Shown here in pieces: positions 18,797 through 26,702 of a DNA stretch of 64,000 nt (its first letter is position 1; each line of letters starts with the position of its first letter). The translations under genes were made by a program, and so were the position numbers. This stretch comes from Rhizobium leguminosarum (GTDB lineage: Bacteria; Pseudomonadota; Alphaproteobacteria; Rhizobiales; Rhizobiaceae). The stretch covers positions 2,356,001-2,420,000 of the forward strand of contig NZ_CP025012.1 in NCBI RefSeq assembly GCF_002953715.1. Direction: 5' to 3'. A model generated the notes under the pieces. The model was not told the origin of the DNA and searched no databases. It worked only from the letters and a program-made list of their open reading frames with translations.

Positions 18797-19142
18797 CGGT
18801 CTCTCCTGTCGAATGGATCACGTCGCGAAAAGGCGCTCTACTTGTATCCCCGATATGTCGTAAGCAACCGTTTTTTGAATGCGGGTGTAGCTTCCGGTCA
18901 CCTGGATACATTCCGATACAATCGCGCTGCCGCAGCAAGTGGTCGCATTGGCCGCAGCCGTTTCCTCGCCACTGCGGCAGTTTGTATCGCTTTGTATCGC
19001 CGCGGCCCGACCCCGACACTTCGGTACATTTTCCCGCAAAGCCGGACACATCGGGGATACTTCACACCGGCCATATCCCCGCCGTTGCTGGTTCAGGCCC
19101 CATCGCCGCCCAGAGCCCGATCAATCGGTTTCAAAGGAAACG
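18797..19142. promoter_or_regulatory. Divergent promoter region with tandem TGTATCG-type repeats
   Basis: The 346-base gap between the hydrolase and dipZ contains no gene. It holds GGATACA (18904), CGATACA (18914), TGTATCG (18983) and TGTATCG (18993). The members of each pair are ten bases apart, one helical turn, and the two pairs are inverted to each other. Further partial copies (GGTACA, GGATAC) occur near 19022 and 19051. This looks like an operator array, but no regulator can be named. Confidence 0.45.
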
Positions 19143-20921
19143 ATGATGACACTTCTGATCATTGCCTATCTCGGAGGCGCACTGACGATCCTCAGCCCGT
19201 GTATCCTGCCCATACTCCCCTTCGTCTTCGCCCGCGCCGGACAGCCCTTCGTCAGAAGCACGCTGCCGATGCTGGCAGGCATGGCCGCCACTTTCGCGCT
19301 GGTCGCCACACTTGCCGCAGTCGGTGGCAGCTGGGCCATTCGCGCCAATGAATATGGCCGCCTTGCCGCCATCGTCCTGCTTGCCCTCTTTGGCGCAAGC
19401 CTGCTTTCACCGCGAATCGCAAGCACGCTTGCCCGGCCGATCGTCGACCTTGGCAACAATCTTATGAACGCCACCGGCGGCGGGCGCGGCACCACGACAG
19501 TGAAGAGCGCGCTTCTTCTCGGTGTCGCCACCGGACTGCTCTGGGCGCCCTGCGCCGGTCCGATCCTCGGCCTTGTGCTGACCGGAGCTGCATTGCAGGG
19601 CGCCAATCTGCAAACAACCTTCCTGCTGATCGCTTATGCCGCTGGTGCTGCAAGTTCGCTTGCCGTCGCCCTGCTTGTCGGCGGCAAGCTCTTTGCCGCC
19701 ATGAAGCGCTCCCTCGGCCTTGGCGACCGGATTCGCCAGGTGCTCGGCGCTGCCGTGTTGGCGGGTGTCGTCGTCATTGCGCTTGGACTGGATACCAGCC
19801 TGCTGGCGCGGATTTCCTATGCCAGCACCGCGTCCCTGGAACAGGCCGTGCTTGACAGGCTGCATGCGAAGCCCTTGGGCGGCGCATCCTCCGAGGTGGC
19901 GAGCAAGGAGGTGATGATCGCCGCAGCTGATGAGAAGAAGCCCTTCCGTAGCGACTTGCCCGTCGAAGGCCACGCCCCTTCGCTCGCCGGCGCGGTCGAA
20001 TGGCTGAACTCTGAGCCTCTCACCACGGAACAGCTGCGCGGCAAGGTCGTGCTCGTCGATTTCTGGACCTATTCCTGCATCAACTGCATTCGCACCATCC
20101 CCTATGTCAGGGCCTGGGCCGAAAAATATGCGGATCAGGGCCTCGTCGTGATCGGCGTCCACGCCCCGGAATTTGCCTTCGAGAAGAAGATCGACAACGT
20201 CAAGAAGGCGATCGGCGACTTTCAGATCGGCTATCCCGTTGCGATCGACAATGATTACAGCATCTGGCGCGCCTTCGAAAACAGCTACTGGCCTGCCGCT
20301 TATCTGATCGATGCCAAAGGCCAGATCCGGTACCACCATTTTGGCGAAGGCAATTACAGCAGGACCGAAAAGGCCATTCAGGACCTGCTGCGCGAAGCCG
20401 GCAGCCAGACGACGGCAAGCGCGCCGGTCGTACCTGATGCCAAGGGCGTGGAAGCAGGTCCTGATCTCGGCAATATCCGCTCCGGCGAGACCTATCTCGG
20501 CTACGAACAGGCGGCGAACTTCGCCTCTCCGGAAGGGCTGCAGGCCGACACGGCGAAAAACTATTCGATCGCCGCACCCGGCCTCAATAGCTGGGGCCTG
20601 TCCGGAACCTGGACCGTCGGCCGGGATCAGGCGACGCTTGATCAGCCGGGCGGCGGCATCACCTACCGCTTCAGCGCCCGCGATCTGCATCTCGTTCTTG
20701 GTCCCGGCGCCGGCGACAAGCCGATCCGCTTCCAGGTGAAGATCGACGGCAAGGCGCCAGGACCTGACCACGGCGCAGACATCGATGCCAACGGCAACGG
20801 TACGGTGACCGCGACCAAGCTTTACCAGCTCGTCCGCCAGTCCGGCACGGTCGCCGCCCGCAACTTCGAGATCAGCTTCCTCGACCCTGGTGTGCAGGCC
20901 TACGCCTTCACCTTCGGCTGA
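19143..20921 (+). CDS. dipZ: DipZ-like thiol-disulfide protein (CcdA domain plus thioredoxin domain)
   Basis: A 592-residue membrane protein that would carry electrons from the cytoplasm to extracytoplasmic thiols. The first 220 residues form a CcdA/DsbD-type helical bundle with its two redox cysteines in LSPCILP (Cys20) and WAPCAGP (Cys137). A thioredoxin-like domain follows, with the active site SCINC (Cys312, Cys315) in DFWTYSCINCIRTIP. The last 150 residues are the beta-rich C-terminal domain seen in mycobacterial DipZ. The ATG at 19143 follows CAAAGGAAACG; the upstream open frame has no coding character. A secreted hydrolase lies downstream. Confidence 0.9.
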   Translation: MMTLLIIAYLGGALTILSPCILPILPFVFARAGQPFVRSTLPMLAGMAATFALVATLAAVGGSWAIRANEYGRLAAIVLLALFGASLLSPRIASTLARPIVDLGNNLMNATGGGRGTTTVKSALLLGVATGLLWAPCAGPILGLVLTGAALQGANLQTTFLLIAYAAGAASSLAVALLVGGKLFAAMKRSLGLGDRIRQVLGAAVLAGVVVIALGLDTSLLARISYASTASLEQAVLDRLHAKPLGGASSEVASKEVMIAAADEKKPFRSDLPVEGHAPSLAGAVEWLNSEPLTTEQLRGKVVLVDFWTYSCINCIRTIPYVRAWAEKYADQGLVVIGVHAPEFAFEKKIDNVKKAIGDFQIGYPVAIDNDYSIWRAFENSYWPAAYLIDAKGQIRYHHFGEGNYSRTEKAIQDLLREAGSQTTASAPVVPDAKGVEAGPDLGNIRSGETYLGYEQAANFASPEGLQADTAKNYSIAAPGLNSWGLSGTWTVGRDQATLDQPGGGITYRFSARDLHLVLGPGAGDKPIRFQVKIDGKAPGPDHGADIDANGNGTVTATKLYQLVRQSGTVAARNFEISFLDPGVQAYAFTFG

Positions 20922-20975
20922 GCCCGAGACGCATCACTATCCCGATCATCAACGTCAACCAAAGGAGTAATAGTC

Positions 20976-21734
20976 ATGAACAAACGTCTCATCTTTACGG
21001 CAGCCCTTGCCTTTGCCACCACCGCCATCGCATTCGCGGCAGAGGCTGCCGCGGTCAAGAATATCGTGATCGTCCACGGCGCGCTGGCCGACGGCTCGGG
21101 ATGGCGCAAGGCGACGGACATTCTTGAGAAGCGCGGCTTCAACGTCACCATCGTCCAACAGCCCATCACCTCGCTCGACGACGATGTGGCGGCGACCAAG
21201 CGCGTTCTCGACCTGCAAGAAGGACCAACCCTGCTCGTCGGCCACAGCTATGGCGGCGTGGTCATCACCGAAGCCGGTAACGATCCCAATGTCGCGGGCC
21301 TCGTCTACGTCGCGGCGTTCCAGCCCGACAAGGGCGAAAGTCTGCTCAGTCTCGCCAGCTCGAAGCCTGCCGGCAGCATGGATATAAGGGAAACGAAGGA
21401 CGGCAAATATCTCTATCTCGATCCGGGCGCCTTCGCCTCGGATTTCGCAGCCGACCTTCCGCAAGCCGAAGCCGATTTCATGGCAAAGTCACAGGTCTTC
21501 GCCTCGAAGCAAGCATTCTCCGCCAAGATCACCCAACCGGCATGGCGGACAAAGAAAAGCTGGTCGATCGTCGCTACCGAGGATCGCTCCATCAACCCCG
21601 AGCTCGAGCGTGACATGGCAAAACGTGCCGGCAGCGACGTGACTGAGATCAAGGCCAGCCACGCCGTCTTCGCCTCCCAACCTGAAAAGGTTGCCGATGC
21701 GATCGAAACGGCAGCAAGGAAAGCCGGCGAGTAG
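20976..21734 (+). CDS. Secreted alpha/beta hydrolase
   Basis: A 252-residue hydrolase with a Sec signal peptide: MNKRLIFTAALAFATTAIAFA, cleavage near AEA. The mature enzyme shows VIVHGALADGSGW (oxyanion region), the nucleophile elbow GHSYGG near residue 90 and a C-terminal SHAVF that supplies the catalytic His. The family covers small esterases related to plant salicylate/methyl esterases; the substrate is unknown. AAAGGAGTAATAGTC precedes the start. It follows dipZ by 54 bases, so they may share a transcript. Confidence 0.88.
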   Translation: MNKRLIFTAALAFATTAIAFAAEAAAVKNIVIVHGALADGSGWRKATDILEKRGFNVTIVQQPITSLDDDVAATKRVLDLQEGPTLLVGHSYGGVVITEAGNDPNVAGLVYVAAFQPDKGESLLSLASSKPAGSMDIRETKDGKYLYLDPGAFASDFAADLPQAEADFMAKSQVFASKQAFSAKITQPAWRTKKSWSIVATEDRSINPELERDMAKRAGSDVTEIKASHAVFASQPEKVADAIETAARKAGE

Positions 21735-21755
21735 CGCGCAATCGCGAGGATGAAG

Positions 21756-21785
21756 CCTCTGGTCGGAAGGCTACCCGACCAGAGG
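21756..21785 (+). terminator. Hairpin after the secreted hydrolase gene
   Basis: CCTCTGGTCGG and CCGACCAGAGG form a perfect 11-base-pair stem with an 8-base loop, 22 bases after the hydrolase stop. No T run follows, so termination strength is uncertain. Confidence 0.6.
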
Positions 21786-21871
21786 CGTGACGATGTCGCC
21801 CCTGCCGGCCGGGAATGTCGCGCTCGTCGTCACCCGCTCCCCGCAGCAGAAGTCGGCACCACCTATACAGT

Positions 21872-21912
21872 TTTGTGACTATTCCATCAAAAAATGGAAG
21901 ATCAGTCACAAA
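21872..21912. promoter_or_regulatory. Long palindrome upstream of deoR
   Basis: The outer arms TTTGTGACT and AGTCACAAA are perfect complements. Inside lies an imperfect ATTCCAT/ATGGAAGAT inversion around a run of six A. The element is 200 bases upstream of deoR in an otherwise gene-free 377-base gap. It may be the DeoR operator or an mRNA hairpin. Confidence 0.4.
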
Positions 21913-22111
21913 TTCTCATTTCAAATCGAGCGGTTTCCCTATAAAATTGAGGCGATACGCCATGTCGCGCGCAACCGGTTGGTGCAGCAGCTATATCTCG
22001 GCGCAAATGCCGGATCGTAGATCAAGGGAAAAACTAGATGGGAATGGCAGTCCTTTGTTAAATTTTCATCAGAACACTAGTGCAGTCTGAATGATAAGGG
22101 AGACATGCGAT

Positions 22112-22834
22112 ATGGATAGTCGCAGGGGCCGGCGCATCGCAGTCTTATCCGAGGCCCTTTCACAACATCGCATTCTGCACATCAAGAATGCTGCCGAGAT
22201 CCTGGGCGTCTCGGAGATGACGGTTCGGCGTGATGTCAGCGCCAATGCAGGCCAGTTCGCGTTTCTCGGCGGCCATATCGTTCCGGCTGTCGAAGCGGAA
22301 AGCGATCCCTATGAAATTTCCAAGGCGGCCGACAGTCATGCCGCTGCAAAACGGCAAGTTTGCACGCAAGCCATTGATTACATTCACCATGATGACACGG
22401 TGTTTTTCGATTGCGGCACCACCTTGCCTTATCTGGTCGATCTTCTCCCAGACCGGATTCACATAACGGCGATCTGCTACGCCATGAATGTCGCCGATCG
22501 TCTGACGCGAAAACCCAACGTTCGCCTTGTTATGCTCGGTGGTCTTTACCACCCGGCATCGGCGAGCTTTTCCGGTGCCTCAGGGCTGGAAATGCTCGAT
22601 CAGCTTGTGATCAACGTGGCATTTCTTTCTGCAGCCGGTGTCGATGCCCGGCGTGGCGCGACCTGCGCGCATTTTCACGAAGCGGAGATCAAGAAAAAAG
22701 CGATGTCCCGGGCACGAAAGAATATTCTTCTCGCCGACAGCAGCAAAATCGGCAAGCTGAAACCAGCCTTTTTCAGCGACATGAAGTCATTCGATGTGGT
22801 CATCACCGAAAACGGCATGACCGATTTCGACTGA
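22112..22834 (+). CDS. deoR: DeoR-family transcriptional repressor
   Basis: A 240-residue sugar-phosphate-responsive regulator. The N-terminal DeoR-type helix-turn-helix carries ILHIKNAAEILGVSEMTVRRDV (residues 22-43); the ligand domain carries the DeoRC signature FFDCGTTLPYLVDLL near 100 and the late ILLADSSKIGK. Start choice: AAGGGAG lies 11 bases before the ATG at 22112, while the in-frame ATG at 22091 has no ribosome site. Its position before deoC suggests control of deoxyribose/deoxynucleoside breakdown with deoxyribose 5-phosphate as inducer, by analogy with E. coli DeoR. Confidence 0.9.
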   Translation: MDSRRGRRIAVLSEALSQHRILHIKNAAEILGVSEMTVRRDVSANAGQFAFLGGHIVPAVEAESDPYEISKAADSHAAAKRQVCTQAIDYIHHDDTVFFDCGTTLPYLVDLLPDRIHITAICYAMNVADRLTRKPNVRLVMLGGLYHPASASFSGASGLEMLDQLVINVAFLSAAGVDARRGATCAHFHEAEIKKKAMSRARKNILLADSSKIGKLKPAFFSDMKSFDVVITENGMTDFD

Positions 22835-22920
22835 GAAATCCGCGTTTTTCTGCGTCTGTCGAAATCTAAACTTGACGCGGCGGCACGGTGATGCAAACCT
22901 CACAAACAATGAAAAAAAGA

Positions 22921-22941
22921 TCACATTTGAGCCAGTTGTGA
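22921..22941. promoter_or_regulatory. TCACA-N11-TGTGA inverted repeat before deoC
   Basis: An inverted repeat, TCACA then 11 bases then TGTGA, sits 68 bases before the deoC start in the 174-base deoR-deoC gap. The upstream deoR palindrome at 21872 contains the same TGTGA and TCACA half-sites in the opposite order. It could bind DeoR or a CRP-like protein. Confidence 0.35.
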
Positions 22942-23008
22942 AGCTTCCGCTGCGTGCATCTGCACGGATGGCAACAGGACCTTCACGCTCTGACCAGGAG
23001 GATTCTAC

Positions 23009-24037
23009 TTGGAAACCGTTGCTGTTCACAATGCGGCAAGCGCGGCGCATCATGGAGCCCCTTCGCGATCGCCGGACCTCACCCATAACCGGCCGCGCAA
23101 TACCGGTATGGAACTCGATCTGTCGTGGGTGCTTGACACCCGGGTCAACCTGTCTGCCACCGAGCGCCGCATAGCCTCGCTTCCCGGACGCCGAACCGTC
23201 AAAAAGGATGTACAAGCGGCTTGGCTCCTGAAGGCGGTTACCTGCATCGATCTGACGACGTTGAACGGCGATGATACTCCCGAGCGCGTCAAGCGGTTGT
23301 GCGCGAAGGCGATGAATCCGGTACGCGCCGACATTCTGGATTCGCTCGGCATGAGCGGCCGTTCGATCACAACCGGCGCCATCTGCGTCTACCATCGTTT
23401 TGTTGCAACGGCCGTCGAGGCGCTCGGAGATTCCGGCATTCCGGTCGCCGCGGTTTCGACCGGTTTCCCCGCCGGCCTCAGCCCGCACCACCTCAAGGTC
23501 AAGGAAATCGAGGCGTCGGTTGCCGATGGCGCGAAGGAAATCGACATCGTCATCACCCGTGAGCATGTGCTGACCGGCAACTGGACAGCACTCTACGAGG
23601 AAATGACGGAATATCGCGCCGCCTGCGGTGATGCGCATGTCAAGGCCATTCTGGCGACCGGCGACCTGAAGACACTCCGCAATGTCGCCAGGGCCTCGTT
23701 GGTCTGCATGATGGCGGGAGCCGATTTCATCAAGACCTCGACCGGCAAGGAAGGCGTCAATGCGACGCTGGCCGTCACATTGACCATGCTGCGGGCGATC
23801 CGCGCCTACCAGGAGCGCACCGGTATCAAGATCGGCTACAAGCCGGCCGGTGGCATTTCCGCGGCGAAAGACGTGTTGAACTACCAGTTCCTGATGAAGG
23901 ACGAACTGGGGCGCGAGTGGCTGGAGCCTGATCTCTTCCGCATCGGTGCATCAAGCTTGCTCGCGGATATCGAGCGGCAGCTGGAGCATCACGTCACCGG
24001 TGCCTATTCGGCCCTCAACAGACACCCGATTGGATGA
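23009..24037 (+). CDS. deoC: Deoxyribose-phosphate aldolase
   Basis: DeoC splits 2-deoxyribose 5-phosphate into glyceraldehyde 3-phosphate and acetaldehyde. The class I aldolase residues are all present: Asp179 in EIDIVI, the Schiff-base Lys242 in DFIKTSTGK and Lys278 in GYKPAGGIS. At 342 residues it belongs to the longer DeoC form; the first 60 residues precede the barrel. A TTG start is chosen because AGGAGG lies seven bases before it. The stop overlaps the start of the two-domain aldehyde dehydrogenase, which could remove the acetaldehyde product. Confidence 0.95.
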   Translation: METVAVHNAASAAHHGAPSRSPDLTHNRPRNTGMELDLSWVLDTRVNLSATERRIASLPGRRTVKKDVQAAWLLKAVTCIDLTTLNGDDTPERVKRLCAKAMNPVRADILDSLGMSGRSITTGAICVYHRFVATAVEALGDSGIPVAAVSTGFPAGLSPHHLKVKEIEASVADGAKEIDIVITREHVLTGNWTALYEEMTEYRAACGDAHVKAILATGDLKTLRNVARASLVCMMAGADFIKTSTGKEGVNATLAVTLTMLRAIRAYQERTGIKIGYKPAGGISAAKDVLNYQFLMKDELGREWLEPDLFRIGASSLLADIERQLEHHVTGAYSALNRHPIG

Positions 24038-26430
24038 TCCAGATGACTGTTGCAAAGTATTTCGACGAAATGTCCTACGGCCCTGCCCCTGAATCCGATA
24101 TCGAAGCTCGCGACTGGCTAGCGCGCCACGCTTCCGGTTTCGGTCACTTCATCAACGGCGCGTTCGTGCCCTCCGCGTCGGGCAAGAACTTCGACACGTT
24201 CGAGCCAGCCACCGGCAAGGTCCTGGCGAAGCTCGCGAACGGCGGCGCGGCGGACGTGGACAACGCGGTTGCTGCGGCCCGCAAGGCACAGGCGTCATGG
24301 GCGCGACTGCCGGGCCACGCGCGCGCGCGCCATCTCTATGCGCTTGCCCGGATGATCCAGCGCCATGCGCGTCTGATTGCTGTGGTCGAGGCAATCGACA
24401 ACGGCAAGCCGATCCGCGAAACCCGCGATCTGGACGTGCCACTGGCAGCCCGTCATTTCTATCATCACGCCGGATGGGCGCAGATCCAGGACACGGAATT
24501 CGCCGATCATGTGCCGGTGGGCGTCGTCGGCCAGATCATCCCGTGGAATTTCCCATTCCTGATGCTGGCCTGGAAAGTGGCGCCGGCTTTGGCGCTCGGC
24601 AACGCCGTCATCCTGAAGCCTGCCGAATTCACGTCGCTGACGGCGCTTCTCTTTGCCGAACTGGCATCCGCGGCGGGCCTTCCGGCGGGCGTGCTCAATA
24701 TCGTGACGGGAGAAGGCGAAACAGGCGCGCTGCTCGTCGGGCATGAGGATATCGACAAAATTGCCTTTACCGGATCGACCGAAGTCGGGCGCGTCATTCG
24801 CGAGCGTACCGCAGGTAGCGGTAAATCGCTGACGCTGGAACTCGGCGGCAAGTCACCTTTCGTCGTTTTTGACGACGCCGATATCGACGGCGCCGTCGAA
24901 GGCGTGGTCGACGCGATCTGGTTCAATCAGGGACAGGTCTGCTGCGCCGGTTCGCGGCTGCTGGTCCAGGAAGGCATCGCCGATCTTTTCCACGAGCGGC
25001 TGAAGCGCCGGATGCAGACATTGCGGGTCGGTCAGCCTTTGGACAAGTGCATCGATATGGGTGCGATCATCGCGCCCGTGCAGTTGACGCGTATCGAAGC
25101 GCTAGTGAAAAAGGGAGTTTCAGAAGGCGCGACACTGCATCAGGCTAAGATCGACCTGCCGAAGGGCGGCAGCTTCTACCCGCCGACGCTTCTCAGCGGC
25201 GTGCAGCCGACATCGATCGTCGCGACCGAGGAAATCTTCGGGCCGGTTGCGGTCTCCATGACTTTCCGGACACCGGAAGAGGCTATCCAGCTTGCCAATC
25301 ACACCCGCTACGGCCTCGCCGCCAGCGTCTGGAGCGAGACGATCGGCTTGGCGCTGAACGTTGCGGCAAAGCTTGCAGCCGGCGTGGTCTGGGTGAATGC
25401 CACCAATCTTTTCGATGCCGCCGTCGGTTTTGGCGGCAAGCGCGAATCCGGATTCGGCCGCGAAGGCGGACGCGAAGGTTGCTACGAATATCTGAAGCCG
25501 AAGGCTTGGGTCGGTCGCAAGGCGCGCGCAGCAATGCCCGCACTTTCGCAAGTAAAGCCGGTTGCCGGCGATTTTGCCCTGCCAAGCATCGACCGGACGG
25601 CAAAGCTCTTCATCGGCGGCAAGCAGGCGCGCCCGGACGGCAATTATTCCCGTGTCATCGCCTCGGCCAAGGGCAAGGCGATCGGGGAGGTCGGCGAAGG
25701 CAACCGCAAGGACATCCGCAATGCGGTGGTTGCCGCACAGGCCGCCTCCGCCTGGTCGAATGCGACCACTCATAACCGCGCCCAGATTCTCTATTACATC
25801 GCCGAAAACCTCAGTGGCCGCGCCGACGAGTTCGCCTCGCGGATAACAGCGATGACCGGACCTTCCGCAGCCAATGCAAATGCCGAGGTCGACGCCGCGA
25901 TTTCCCGTCTCTTCACCTACGCAGCCTGGGCGGACAAATACGAGGGCGGCATTCACCAGCCGCCGCTTCGCGGCGTTGCCCTGGCCATGCCGGAAGCCAT
26001 CGGCGTTGTTGGCGTCATTTGCCCGCCGGAAGCGCCGCTGCTCGGTTTTATCAGTATGGTTGCGCCGTTGATTGCCACCGGCAATCGTGTCGTCGTGGTG
26101 CCGAGTGAGCCCTTCCCGCTTTCGGTCACGGATTTCTATTCCGTTCTGGAAACGTCGGATGTGCCTGCCGGTGTCGTCAATATCGTCACCGGGTCGGCGA
26201 TCGAACTGGCAAAGACCCTTGCCGCGCACAATGACGTTGATGCGTTGTGGGCCTTCGGCTCGGCGGAACTTTCGACGACGGTGGAGAAGCTGTCTTCGGG
26301 CAATCTCAAGCGAACCTTCGTGGACAATGGCAAGGCGACGGACTGGATGGACAGAGCCGCTGGCGAAGGCGCGCTATACCTTCGCCGCGCTGTGGATGTG
26401 AAGAATATCTGGATCCCCTACGGAGAATAG
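24034..26430 (+). CDS. Two-domain aldehyde dehydrogenase, ALDH16 architecture
   Basis: A 798-residue enzyme of two ALDH modules. The first (about 35-510) is complete: IIPWNFPFLM, Glu269 in LTLELGGKSP, and the nucleophile Cys303 in NQGQVCCAGSR. The second (about 525-798) repeats the cofactor-binding half (KLFIGGKQARPDGNYSR, GVVGVICPPEAPLLG, VVNIVTGSA) but has no active-site Cys or Glu and stops short of the catalytic half. One active plus one degenerate domain is the ALDH16 plan, in which the pseudo-domain completes the oligomer. Its ATG overlaps the deoC stop. Oxidation of acetaldehyde or a related aldehyde from deoxyribose breakdown is inferred. Confidence 0.9.
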   Translation: MIQMTVAKYFDEMSYGPAPESDIEARDWLARHASGFGHFINGAFVPSASGKNFDTFEPATGKVLAKLANGGAADVDNAVAAARKAQASWARLPGHARARHLYALARMIQRHARLIAVVEAIDNGKPIRETRDLDVPLAARHFYHHAGWAQIQDTEFADHVPVGVVGQIIPWNFPFLMLAWKVAPALALGNAVILKPAEFTSLTALLFAELASAAGLPAGVLNIVTGEGETGALLVGHEDIDKIAFTGSTEVGRVIRERTAGSGKSLTLELGGKSPFVVFDDADIDGAVEGVVDAIWFNQGQVCCAGSRLLVQEGIADLFHERLKRRMQTLRVGQPLDKCIDMGAIIAPVQLTRIEALVKKGVSEGATLHQAKIDLPKGGSFYPPTLLSGVQPTSIVATEEIFGPVAVSMTFRTPEEAIQLANHTRYGLAASVWSETIGLALNVAAKLAAGVVWVNATNLFDAAVGFGGKRESGFGREGGREGCYEYLKPKAWVGRKARAAMPALSQVKPVAGDFALPSIDRTAKLFIGGKQARPDGNYSRVIASAKGKAIGEVGEGNRKDIRNAVVAAQAASAWSNATTHNRAQILYYIAENLSGRADEFASRITAMTGPSAANANAEVDAAISRLFTYAAWADKYEGGIHQPPLRGVALAMPEAIGVVGVICPPEAPLLGFISMVAPLIATGNRVVVVPSEPFPLSVTDFYSVLETSDVPAGVVNIVTGSAIELAKTLAAHNDVDALWAFGSAELSTTVEKLSSGNLKRTFVDNGKATDWMDRAAGEGALYLRRAVDVKNIWIPYGE

Positions 26431-26702
26431 GGGATCCAACTCTGGTCATCCGGGCGGGAGGAGAACCGCACCGGCAGGCGTGAGCAGCTGTGAGCCTTCA
26501 TGGTGGCGTCGGCAGCACCGCATAGGCGCTAAAGGGCGTCGCAATGCCTCGATGATCGACGACAATCTGCTCTCCTGCCGGCACCTCCCGCTGGCGGAGA
26601 ACAGGGAGCGAGCCGCACTTCTCAACCGTCCTTCAAACCACTTGGAAAGAAGAAGCAAAGGCGGAATGCCCCTCCCAAGAATGGAGAGGGGCACCCACAT
26701 CA
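26431..26702. other. Convergent intergenic region
   Basis: The 272 bases between the ends of the aldehyde dehydrogenase and OmpA-domain genes show no supportable gene. The only clear structure is the hairpin at its right end (26667-26693). Confidence 0.6.
26667..26693 (-). terminator. Terminator-like hairpin after the OmpA-domain gene
   Basis: TGCCCCTC and GAGGGGCA pair across an 11-base loop ten bases beyond the stop of the minus-strand OmpA-domain gene. There is no strong T run on either side. Confidence 0.55.
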
